A stretch of 10,902 bases of DNA from REEB48 sp964355085 (GCA_964355085.1 CAYHBW010000028.1:1-10902); one strand, 5' to 3'. Shown: positions 1-5,004, numbered from the stretch's first letter. Notes: generated by a model from the letters alone, not told the origin. Numbers and translations are program-made.

Positions 1-1115
1 CGGAGCTGGAAAAGCGCCTCAAGATTTTCCTTTCCGACGCGCCTGACCAATCTGCGGGCGCCGGCGTCAGTGACAGTTTCCGGATCATAGACGAACATAT
101 GCTCGCGCACCAAAAGAGCGATACGCTCGGCTATATCCTTCGGAAATCTCAACCGATCGGCTATCTGCAGAACGATCTTCTCTCCGACGACCTGATGCCC
201 GTAAAAAGTGCAGTCCGGACCTTCGCCTCTCTTGCTTTTCACTTTGCCGACATCATGAAGAAGCGAAGCTATGCGGACGTCCGGCGCGTGCTTCTGTTCG
301 ACAGAATACTGAAGTGATCTGACATTGTGTTCGAAAACAGAATAGATATGGTGCTTATTTTGTCCGACTCCGACTCCTTCTGATAATTCAGGTATCACAT
401 ATTTCAGTAATCCGTTTTTCTCCATTAGATATATACCTTCATGCGCGAAATCAGTCCCGATGATCTTGAAAAATTCATCCCGGATTCTTTCTTTGGAAAC
501 AAATTCCAAAAGTCCGGCATGTTTCTGCATGGCTGCTTCCGTGGCCGGATCTATTTCAAAATCCAGCTGGCACATGAAACGGGCGGCCCGCATCATGCGG
601 AGCGCATCCTCCTGGAATCTCATCTCCGGATCGCCTACCGCGCGGATTATCTTATTCTTGAGATCAGTCAGTCCACTGAAAGGATCTATGATATCTTCAT
701 TCCGGGAATGAATGTCCATCGCCATCGCGTTCACGGTAAAATCCCGCCGGCTCAAATCCTCTTCGATTGTTTCGGCGAATTTAACTTCATCAGGATGGCG
801 CTTGTCAGAATATTTCCCTTCGATTCGGTAAGTCGTAACCTCGACGATTTTCAGCGCCGGATTTTCAGAATTTGTCTTTATTCCGACTGTGCCGAATTGA
901 TTTTCATAAACAGTCGCAGGATTCTCCACGGTCGCGCCGGCGAAGCCGGAAAATATCCTTTGAATCTCTTCCGGAACCGCATCAGTGGTGATGTCCCAAT
1001 CTTTAGGTTCGCGTCCGGTAAGAAGGTCGCGAACGCACCCGCCCACCAGATGCGCCTTGAAACCCGCCCCGGCAAGAACGGCGGCAATATCCTTTATTTC
1101 TTTCGGAATTTCCAT
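1..1115 (-). CDS. cca: CCA tRNA nucleotidyltransferase (polynucleotide adenylyltransferase/HD family), 3' end cut by window
   Basis: This enzyme adds or repairs the 3' CCA tail of tRNAs using CTP and ATP in the cytoplasm. Translating the minus strand from the ATG at 1113-1115 gives 371 residues before the window edge. The nucleotidyltransferase head has LVGGCVRD (23-30) and KDWDITTDA, with metal-binding D39 and D41. EEDLSRRDFTVNA (118-130) and ALRMMRAARF (171-180) are the other family core motifs. An HD phosphohydrolase-type domain follows, with LLHDVGK at 285-291 (H287, D288). The C-terminus lies outside the window. An in-frame TAA 24 bases upstream leaves this ATG as the first possible ATG start. 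No strong Shine-Dalgarno sequence is visible; a GGA lies about 13 bases upstream. The product fits the neighbourhood, since five of the six tRNA genes here lack encoded CCA. Pure poly(A) polymerase or A-adding activity cannot be excluded from sequence alone. Confidence 0.95.
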   Translation of the reverse strand, partial: MEIPKEIKDIAAVLAGAGFKAHLVGGCVRDLLTGREPKDWDITTDAVPEEIQRIFSGFAGATVENPATVYENQFGTVGIKTNSENPALKIVEVTTYRIEGKYSDKRHPDEVKFAETIEEDLSRRDFTVNAMAMDIHSRNEDIIDPFSGLTDLKNKIIRAVGDPEMRFQEDALRMMRAARFMCQLDFEIDPATEAAMQKHAGLLEFVSKERIRDEFFKIIGTDFAHEGIYLMEKNGLLKYVIPELSEGVGVGQNKHHIYSVFEHNVRSLQYSVEQKHAPDVRIASLLHDVGKVKSKRGEGPDCTFYGHQVVGEKIVLQIADRLRFPKDIAERIALLVREHMFVYDPETVTDAGARRLVRRVGKENLEALFQL

Positions 1116-1330
1116 ACCAGGTAGTGATCCTGCGGTGTTTATCCGCAGAATTTAACTTTTATTTAAATTAAATATGTACTTATTAGATATTTTCATATAT
1201 GCCAACTAATAGCTATCGGATATGATGAGACGTTCTCTTGTCGAATCTCTACTGCCCGGTTAAATTTCAGCCGCAGGGCAACTACCTGACATATTCTCTT
1301 CTCTAATATTCTAACCTGATTTCTGATAAC
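1116..1330. other. AT-rich intergenic region between cca and the 1435 gene
   Basis: With the promoter and leader listed separately, this completes the 319-bp gap between the divergent cca gene and the gene at 1435. It is AT-rich next to cca. Apart from a small hairpin at 1130-1148 I see no gene, tRNA or clear promoter for cca; that promoter must lie here, but no hexamer pair stood out. Confidence 0.6.
1130..1148 (-). promoter_or_regulatory. Hairpin in the 5' leader of cca
   Basis: CTGCGG and CCGCAG form a perfect 6-bp stem around a 7-base loop. On the minus strand it ends 14 bases before the cca start codon, so it would sit in the mRNA leader near the ribosome binding region. It has no T-tract on either strand and is not a terminator. 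A role in limiting translation is only a guess. Confidence 0.3.
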
Positions 1331-1358
1331 TTGACAAATAATAATTATGGTATATAAT
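1331..1358 (+). promoter_or_regulatory. Strong sigma-70 type promoter for the 1435 gene
   Basis: TTGACA at 1331-1336 and TATAAT at 1353-1358 both match the consensus exactly, with a 16-bp spacer. The expected transcription start is near 1365, giving a leader of about 70 bases before the ATG at 1435. It is the best promoter in the window and suggests high or tightly repressed expression of the downstream gene. Confidence 0.85.
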
Positions 1359-1368
1359 AACAATTGTT
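1359..1368. promoter_or_regulatory. Palindrome AACAATTGTT over the predicted transcription start
   Basis: A perfect 10-bp palindrome begins right after the -10 box and covers the expected start site. That is a classic position for a repressor operator. AT-rich palindromes of this size also arise by chance, so the call is tentative. Confidence 0.3.
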
Positions 1369-1398
1369 CGTTTACATCTAACTATAAGGAGGTAGAAT

Positions 1399-1431
1399 GT
1401 GATTTGCCGTAAAATAAACCGCGGAGGATGA
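1399..1431 (+). CDS. Possible 10-codon leader peptide
   Basis: A perfect Shine-Dalgarno sequence AAGGAGG (1386-1392) is followed by ATG at 1397, which is stopped at once by TGA. The overlapping GTG at 1399 opens ten codons (MICRKINRGG) and ends in TGA at 1429-1431, three bases before the ATG of the next gene and in the same frame. Its two Gly codons contain the GGAGG ribosome binding site of the 1435 gene, so ribosomes on the leader would pass over that site. This could couple or gate translation. Whether it is translated cannot be told from sequence; it could also be the relic of an older, longer N-terminus. Confidence 0.3.
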   Translation: MICRKINRGG

Positions 1432-1434
1432 CTC

Positions 1435-2103
1435 ATGAGGCAGATGATATGCGGAATCGAAGTCGAGACGTTCCCGGAAAGATTCGCCAGAGAAACCCGG
1501 AAGCGGGAACGCGCCGAGATGGCGAGATGGCTGACGGAAAAAGAGTTGCGTAAACAGGAGGAGGAAGGCAGGCGCCGGCAGGAAAAGAACCGCCGGCTCC
1601 TGGAAAGGATGGCGCCGGCACTGGAAGCATCGAAGAAGAATCTCACCGGCATCTGGTCCATCATAGAACACTTCCCCAGAGGCGGCGTTTACTATATGGG
1701 CTTCCCGAAACCAAATCGCCGGCATGATACCAGGCGGGTTACGGAAAGCTTTCCGCGGATTCGCGGATGGAGAACGACTCAAGTCGAAGACGACCTGAAT
1801 TCCATGGAGATGCGGAAGCGAACCTTGATTGGAAACCGGAATGGATCGGAAAAGATCATAGAGGATCGTTCAGTCGAAAAGCTGAAGCAGCTGCCTCGCA
1901 GCACGCGCAAGCGCATCGAAATCCGCGAGTCCCTGGAGGAACTCGCGGCAATCACCACCATGCAGGAAGAAGACATGGCTATCGCTCGTCTGGAGGCCGA
2001 ACTCGCCATACGGGAATATTCCGAATACATGACGCAGCTGGAATTGAGGTACGCCAGAGGACCCAAACCGCTGGAGACAGGAGAAGACCAGGTCGACTGG
2101 TAA
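1435..2103 (+). CDS. Hypothetical charged, helical, coiled-coil-like protein (222 aa)
   Basis: I do not recognise this protein. It starts at ATG 1435, seven bases after GGAGG (1423-1427). Residues 17-69 are very rich in Arg, Glu and Lys with spaced hydrophobics, as in a long helix or coiled coil. Residues 70-120 are less regular, with aromatic and Pro/Gly residues (VYYMGFPKP at 85-93). Residues 138-205 form a second charged helical stretch with many Glu and Arg. There is no signal peptide, membrane segment or Cys/His metal site; the only Cys is residue 6. It is a single-gene unit with its own consensus promoter and a strong terminator, and neither flank is co-directional coding sequence. Cytoplasmic location is likely. 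Nucleic-acid binding or a structural role are both possible but unsupported. Longer readings in other frames across this stretch look like shadows of it. Confidence 0.75.
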   Translation: MRQMICGIEVETFPERFARETRKRERAEMARWLTEKELRKQEEEGRRRQEKNRRLLERMAPALEASKKNLTGIWSIIEHFPRGGVYYMGFPKPNRRHDTRRVTESFPRIRGWRTTQVEDDLNSMEMRKRTLIGNRNGSEKIIEDRSVEKLKQLPRSTRKRIEIRESLEELAAITTMQEEDMAIARLEAELAIREYSEYMTQLELRYARGPKPLETGEDQVDW

Positions 2104-2120
2104 ACCACCTGTCCGAACAA

Positions 2121-2160
2121 CACCCGGCCGCACGCAATTGCGGTCGGGTGTTTCTTTTTT
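2121..2160 (+). terminator. Intrinsic terminator of the 1435 gene
   Basis: A 12-bp stem with one G-U pair (CACCCGGCCGCA with TGCGGTCGGGTG, 6-base loop) is followed by TTTCTTTTTT. It begins 17 bases after the stop codon. Confidence 0.92.
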
Positions 2161-2196
2161 CAGCATTAAATAATAAGATTCTAGTAAGTCCTCGTA

Positions 2197-2215
2197 CCCG
2201 CCAAAGGCGGGCAGG
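2197..2215 (+). repeat. GC-rich hairpin repeat, copy 1
   Basis: CCCGCC-AAA-GGCGGG forms a perfect 6-bp hairpin followed by CAGG. A second copy lies at 2906-2924 on the opposite strand and matches at 17 of 19 positions. Neither is next to a T-tract. This looks like a dispersed intergenic palindrome family similar to REP elements; the family itself is not identified. Confidence 0.5.
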
Positions 2216-2232
2216 GCTTAATAAAATAAAAT

Positions 2233-2304
2233 GTCCCCGTGGTGAAATGGATATCACGCATGGCTTCGAACCATGAAGTCTAGGTTCAATTCCTGGCGGG
2301 GACA
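2233..2304 (+). tRNA. tRNA-Arg(UCG)
   Basis: The cloverleaf is complete. The acceptor arms GTCCCCG and CGGGGAC pair perfectly, the D stem is GTGA/TCAC, and the anticodon stem CATGG/CCATG encloses CTTCGAA, giving anticodon TCG. The T arm has loop TTCAATT and one G-U pair. The discriminator is A. The following bases are CCG, so CCA is not encoded and must be added enzymatically. Confidence 0.95.
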
Positions 2305-2314
2305 CCGACAATCA

Positions 2315-2342
2315 TTGCAAAAACGATAATAATCATTACAAT
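2315..2342 (+). promoter_or_regulatory. Candidate promoter for the antitoxin-like gene
   Basis: TTGCAA (2315-2320) and TACAAT (2337-2342) are separated by 16 bp and lie just after tRNA-Arg. An overlapping TATAAT at 2342-2347 has no matching -35 box. Either would give a leader of only 17 to 25 bases before the ATG at 2371. Confidence 0.4.
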
Positions 2343-2370
2343 ATAATAAGTTCCAAACAGCGGAATCCTG

Positions 2371-2697
2371 ATGAGAAAAATCCTGCTGGATCTTCATGAG
2401 ATACTCGGAGAAAAAATCCTTTCCGGACTGCTGAACAGAAAACCGGAAGCTCTGAAAAAATTTCTTGAAAATCCGGATAAGATTCCTACATCGGTGGAAG
2501 ACAAACTGAATCTGATAAATGCGATAGTCAGGAATTTGCGGGGAAGCTACAATTATCACGACATAAGGCAATGGTTCAGCCGGGAACGCTCCCAACTCAA
2601 CGGCAAGAGTCCTGTTGATATAATGAAAAAGAACTGGTGGCCGCGCGACCACAGAGTACTGGAAGTCCTCGCTCTCTCTTCAAAGGCAGGCGAATGA
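2371..2697 (+). CDS. Xre/MbcA/ParS-type antitoxin-like protein (DUF2384 region)
   Basis: The 108-residue protein resembles the toxin-binding C-terminal region of Xre/MbcA/ParS antitoxins. Residues 62-101 run YHDIRQWFSRERSQLNGKSPVDIMKKNWW and then RVLEVL. They match the family pattern of a helix with W, then L-x-G-x-x-P, then a closing V-L helix. Residues 1-60 are helical and could be a reduced or altered helix-turn-helix, but no clear one is visible. The usual toxin partner of this family is a RES-domain protein in the same operon; none is present. The nearest toxin-type gene is the convergent Fic gene. The start has only a weak ribosome binding site, and the TGA stop runs straight into a terminator. 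Family assignment is by pattern recognition only. Confidence 0.6.
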   Translation: MRKILLDLHEILGEKILSGLLNRKPEALKKFLENPDKIPTSVEDKLNLINAIVRNLRGSYNYHDIRQWFSRERSQLNGKSPVDIMKKNWWPRDHRVLEVLALSSKAGE

Positions 2698-2721
2698 AAA
2701 CCGGATTAAGTCCGGTTTTTT
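2697..2721 (+). terminator. Terminator of the antitoxin-like gene, possibly bidirectional
   Basis: AAAACCGGA and TCCGGTTTT form a 9-bp stem with a 5-base loop, ending in seven T. The stem starts on the last base of the stop codon. On the minus strand the same hairpin is followed by TTTTCATT and could also stop transcription from tRNA-Ala. Confidence 0.88.
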
Positions 2722-2727
2722 AATTCA

Positions 2728-2801
2728 TGGTGGACCTAGGGAGAATCGAACTCCCGCACCCCGGATGCAAACCGGGTGCACTGCCATTATGCTATAGGCC
2801 C
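2728..2801 (-). tRNA. tRNA-Ala(UGC), CCA encoded
   Basis: The acceptor arms GGGCCTA and TAGGTCC contain one G-U pair. The anticodon stem CCCGG/CCGGG encloses TTTGCAT, giving anticodon TGC. The T arm is GGGAG-TTCGATT-CTCCC. The discriminator A is followed by an encoded CCA at 2728-2730, the only one among the six tRNA genes here. The T arm and acceptor 3' side match the tRNA-Ala(GGC) at 6785. Confidence 0.96.
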
Positions 2802-2885
2802 GTTGGAATATATCTTATATCAGAATAAAAAATCCGTCTATATTAAAAAATGATGCGCAGTTTCCTGACTGCTTCAACAAAGATC

Positions 2886-2938
2886 TCATAGGACTCATTT
2901 GCGCGCCTGCCCGCCTATGGAGGGAATGAGTCCTATGA
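2886..2938. repeat. Perfect 14-bp inverted repeat with GC-rich centre
   Basis: TCATAGGACTCATT (2886-2899) and AATGAGTCCTATGA (2925-2938) are exact inverse complements around a 25-base centre. That centre carries copy 2 of the GC-rich hairpin repeat (2906-2924). No T-tract follows either arm, so it is not a terminator. It could be a mobile palindromic element inserted in the gap, or a structured RNA. Confidence 0.8.
2906..2924 (-). repeat. GC-rich hairpin repeat, copy 2
   Basis: Read on the minus strand, CCCTCCATAGGCGGGCAGG matches copy 1 (2197-2215) at 17 of 19 positions. The hairpin arms carry one mismatch here. It sits inside the loop of the 14-bp inverted repeat. Confidence 0.5.
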
Positions 2939-2940
2939 AA

Positions 2941-2967
2941 AAATAAAAAAGGCCCGCATGGCAGGCC
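2941..2967 (-). terminator. Terminator of the Fic gene
   Basis: On the minus strand GGCCTGC and GCGGGCC pair with one G-U around loop CAT, followed by TTTTTTATTT. It begins on the base after the Fic stop codon. Confidence 0.88.
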
Positions 2968-3597
2968 TTAAAACAATCCCGACTTATCCCAAAAATATTT
3001 CTGCATCACCTCGCGCTGGCCGCTGCCAAGGGAAGAAAAATGATGCAGATACATCTCCTCTTCAGTGAATATGAACGGAGTTCTGCCGATGAATTTCATC
3101 AGGTAGAAAACAATCGCCCTGCCGGTCCGGCCGTTGCCGTCCTTGAACGGATGGATTATTTCGAAATCGAAATAAAAGCCCGCAATCTCGCCAATCACCG
3201 CGAGCTCGGTCATCGTCCGCCAATTTTTCTGAAGACAGGCGACTCTTTCCGCCAGAGACATCATATATACCTGGATTTCCACGGCCGTCCTGCACCTTCT
3301 GCCGTGGACAGCCCTATCTTCATCTGAATATTCGCCGATATGTTTCGACTGCAGCTTAAGATTCGGATCCTTCGATTCCTGCTCCGCAGTTATCAATCCC
3401 TGGACTTTCTTTATGTCTTCTTCGGTGAGAAATCTGTCCTGATTCTCCGCAAGCTTTTCCAGAAAAAGAATCGCTCCGACATGACCGTCCGGTTTATTTC
3501 CGCGAATCTGTTCCTCGAGCAGAGTCCGGTTGTCATTTATTCTCTCAATCTTATCAGACTGCAATATGAATTCAACCAGCAGTTCCAGCCGATCCAT
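2968..3597 (-). CDS. Fic/DOC family protein (probable AMP transferase)
   Basis: Fic proteins transfer AMP or another nucleotide moiety to target hydroxyl groups. The catalytic motif HPFKDGNGRTGR is complete at residues 149-160, including the His, the acidic residue and the GNGRxxR anion-binding loop, so activity is expected. Near the N-terminus SDKIER (14-19) resembles the inhibitory helix motif [S/T]xxxE[G/N], but has Arg where Gly or Asn is usual. The ATG at 3595-3597 is preceded by GGGAGG four bases upstream. A GTG ten codons earlier is in frame but lies on a likely -10 box (TATAGT, 3626-3631), so the ATG is preferred. The protein is 209 residues, one Fic domain and little more. It may act as a toxin or a regulator. 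No transcription signal separates it clearly from tRNA-Ser upstream, and an antitoxin-like gene lies convergent beyond tRNA-Ala. Confidence 0.93.
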   Translation of the reverse strand: MDRLELLVEFILQSDKIERINDNRTLLEEQIRGNKPDGHVGAILFLEKLAENQDRFLTEEDIKKVQGLITAEQESKDPNLKLQSKHIGEYSDEDRAVHGRRCRTAVEIQVYMMSLAERVACLQKNWRTMTELAVIGEIAGFYFDFEIIHPFKDGNGRTGRAIVFYLMKFIGRTPFIFTEEEMYLHHFSSLGSGQREVMQKYFWDKSGLF

Positions 3598-3693
3598 GCG
3601 GCCTCCCTGTTCATGAGCTGATAACACTATATCTGAAAATTTCTTTTAGCGGAAGATGCTCATCTGTATTTACAGGTTTCCGCCCCGCCGGCG

Positions 3694-3715
3694 ACAGATA
3701 ATTCACAGATAATTC
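3694..3715. repeat. Tandem 11-bp direct repeat upstream of the Fic gene
   Basis: ACAGATAATTC occurs twice in direct tandem (3694-3704, 3705-3715) with no mismatch. It lies between the 3' end of tRNA-Ser and the Fic gene, about 100 bases upstream of the Fic start. One helical turn per unit suits side-by-side protein binding, but a slippage duplication is equally possible. Confidence 0.6.
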
Positions 3716-3739
3716 TACGAATCATTTTTACTTTCAAAG

Positions 3740-3826
3740 CGGAGGAGGTGAGATTCGAACTCACGATACCCTTTCGGGTATACCGCATTTCGAGTGCGGC
3801 CCCTTCAACCACTCAGGCACTCCTCC
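3740..3826 (-). tRNA. tRNA-Ser(CGA)
   Basis: This is a class II tRNA of 87 bases. The acceptor arms are GGAGGAG/CTCCTCC, the anticodon stem CCGCA/TGCGG encloses CTCGAAA (anticodon CGA), and the long variable arm has stem TACCC/GGGTA. The T arm is GTGAG-TTCGAAT-CTCAC. The discriminator is G and CCA is not encoded. The flanking bases extend the acceptor pairing by five more positions (AAAGC/GCTTT). Confidence 0.96.
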
Positions 3827-3874
3827 GCTTTAGAAATAAATCATTATCTCTCCGTCCTTATGGTAACAATCTAA

Positions 3875-3908
3875 CAAAAAATCCGCTCCGGTAAAAGCCG
3901 GGCGGATT
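3875..3908 (-). terminator. Terminator of the SWIB gene
   Basis: On the minus strand AATCCGC/GCGGATT (7 bp) continues inward as CCGG/CCGG past a single bulged A. A T-tract (bases complementary to 3875-3881) follows. It lies 25 bases after the SWIB stop. Confidence 0.82.
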
Positions 3909-3933
3909 CTTTGATTCGAATAATCGCGTAAAA

Positions 3934-4239
3934 CTAGGAAAGATGCTTGGAGACCAACTTAGTCATTTCAAACATGTCGACTGTTGCTTTTCCTCCGAAA
4001 ACCTTCTTCAAAGCTTCATCAGCGTTGATATTGCGCTTATTCTTCGCGTCCTGCAGACTTGGACCTTTCCGCAAACTGCTTCCCTTTTGTCCCTTATCAT
4101 TTTCATAGTCATCACCCTTAATATACATCCATAATTTCGACACCACCTCTGAACGAGGCATTGGACCCTTGCCGACAACAGCTGCCAAATCGGCGCTGAT
4201 ATTTAACGGCTTCATAAACGCGGAATTTGTTTTTGCCAT
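3934..4239 (-). CDS. SWIB/MDM2-domain protein with an inserted loop
   Basis: The 101-residue protein is almost entirely one SWIB domain, a fold known from eukaryotic chromatin remodellers and also found alone or fused to topoisomerase in bacteria. Landmarks are AFMKPL (7-12), LAAVVGKGPMPRSEVVSKLWMYIK (18-41), LQDAKNKRNINAD (62-74) and LKKVFGG with MFEMTKLVSKHL (78-100). In usual bacterial members YIK is followed by about three residues and then LQD. Here about 20 charged and Gly/Ser-rich residues (42-61) lie between them. The role is unknown; DNA-associated or protein-binding functions are assumed for the family. It starts at the only sensible ATG, with a weak AAGAAA-like ribosome binding site, and is a single-gene unit. 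Confidence 0.92.
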   Translation of the reverse strand: MAKTNSAFMKPLNISADLAAVVGKGPMPRSEVVSKLWMYIKGDDYENDKGQKGSSLRKGPSLQDAKNKRNINADEALKKVFGGKATVDMFEMTKLVSKHLS

Positions 4240-4354
4240 AATATTTCTTATTTGAATTTAATTATTGTTATATACAACTTCTCACGACCTTTTAATGGTT
4301 TAGTTTTTCATAAAACCCGTATAGATAATAATAGCATATCCATGGGGAAATCCA

Positions 4355-4399
4355 CAAAACAAAAATCCGGTAGCCGACGGCTACCGGATTTTTGTTTTG
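4355..4399. terminator. 45-base perfect palindrome, terminator of the DUF5679 gene
   Basis: Two perfectly complementary 22-base arms surround one central base. The GC core TCCGGTAGCCG/CGGCTACCGGA is flanked by A-rich and T-rich sides, so it can terminate in both directions. It lies 25 bases after the stop of the minus-strand DUF5679 gene and before the promoter region of the SWIB gene. Confidence 0.88.
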
Positions 4400-4424
4400 A
4401 ATTCACGGTTATGAACCCGAGGGA

Positions 4425-4586
4425 TTAATCCTTCTTCGCCCCCATGATGCGGAACATCTTGGTTCCGCAAACAGGACAGACTCCGGTCATGGCGTTGCGG
4501 GTCTTGCCGCCTTTGCCGTTCATGGAAACCTCTTTGGCGTCCTTCATTTCCCTCTTCGCCTTGCACTTTACGCAATATGCCTCCAT
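4425..4586 (-). CDS. DUF5679-type short zinc-ribbon protein (53 aa)
   Basis: This small protein has two Cys pairs, CVKC (5-8) and CPVC (37-40), that should bind one zinc ion. The segments MEAYCVKCKAKREMKDAKEV and GVCPVCGTKMFRI match the DUF5679 family, common in Candidate Phyla Radiation and related genomes. Function is unknown; nucleic-acid or ribosome association is often assumed for zinc ribbons of this size. The frame stays open for 41 more codons upstream, but those residues are unlike the family and the stretch contains a good promoter, so ATG 4584-4586 is the start. There is no clear Shine-Dalgarno sequence. The transcript is a single-gene unit ending at the 4355 palindrome. Confidence 0.88.
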   Translation of the reverse strand: MEAYCVKCKAKREMKDAKEVSMNGKGGKTRNAMTGVCPVCGTKMFRIMGAKKD

Positions 4587-4623
4587 ATGGATATTAAAAA
4601 GGTTAATTAACGACCTTACAGTC

Positions 4624-4632
4624 ATTATACCA
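4624..4632 (-). promoter_or_regulatory. Extended -10 promoter of the DUF5679 gene
   Basis: On the minus strand TGGTATAAT is a perfect -10 box with the extended TGn element, about 38 bases upstream of the ATG. The -35 region is poor (GTCAAA), which extended -10 promoters tolerate. Confidence 0.6.
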
Positions 4633-4639
4633 TAAAAAA

Positions 4640-5004
4640 CAGCCCATTTGACCGCATCCTGCCCATGGAAGGGTCGGAAATATTTTAGCTCCAAATTTGG
4701 ATTAGCCAAAAAATTTCCCTCACCGGCTCCTTACCCTAGAAAATACTTGTGTCGATGAATTAAAAATTTAAAAATGATTAATATTCTACCGACCACCCGA
4801 CTTTCTCCGATATCTTGCCAATGGCATTTTCAAAAGACGCAAACTCTTACGACGGCATCCTCACAATGCAGCCGAACAAATCTCCGTCCCGCAAATGCGC
4901 AACCCTTCTATATGCATGATGCGATCTTTTTTAAAGCGCTAGTTACAAGTATAACAAAATGTCCTTGAAAAATGGAAATCTTAGTCCTGTGGATAATCTA
5001 TTTT
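4640..5004. other. Intergenic stretch without a recognisable gene
   Basis: About 370 bases between the DUF5679 promoter and the tRNA-Arg(CCU) terminator. I see no gene, RNA gene or strong hairpin. A minus-strand frame at 4778-4930 has protein-like composition but is broken by TAA at 4847-4849 and has no start signal. It may be a gene remnant. Confidence 0.5.

Noticed and set aside
441..1124. 227-codon plus-strand frame opposite cca
   Set aside because: The minus-strand frame holds the full set of nucleotidyltransferase motifs; this is its shadow.
1429..1431. TGA read as Gly, fusing the 10-codon leader to the 222-aa gene (Gracilibacteria code)
   Set aside because: The antitoxin-like and M23 genes end in TGA directly at terminators, so TGA is a stop here, and ATG 1435 has its own good site.
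1767..2276. 169-codon plus-strand frame running through the end of the 222-aa gene, the terminator and into tRNA-Arg
   Set aside because: It crosses a strong terminator and a tRNA, has no ribosome binding site and looks like an out-of-frame shadow.
2802..2880. Promoter for tRNA-Ala(UGC), TAGACG with TAAGAT on the minus strand
   Set aside because: Both hexamers match the consensus too poorly to call in such AT-rich sequence.
3598..3627. GTG start for the Fic gene ten codons upstream
   Set aside because: The ATG at 3597 has a GGGAGG site, and the GTG overlaps a probable -10 box.
4587..4709. N-terminal extension of the DUF5679 frame by 41 codons
   Set aside because: The family starts at MEAYC, and the extension contains a strong extended -10 promoter.
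4778..4930. Minus-strand frame with protein-like composition in the gene-free stretch
   Set aside because: Interrupted by TAA at 4847-4849, with no start signal and no recognisable family; at most a remnant.
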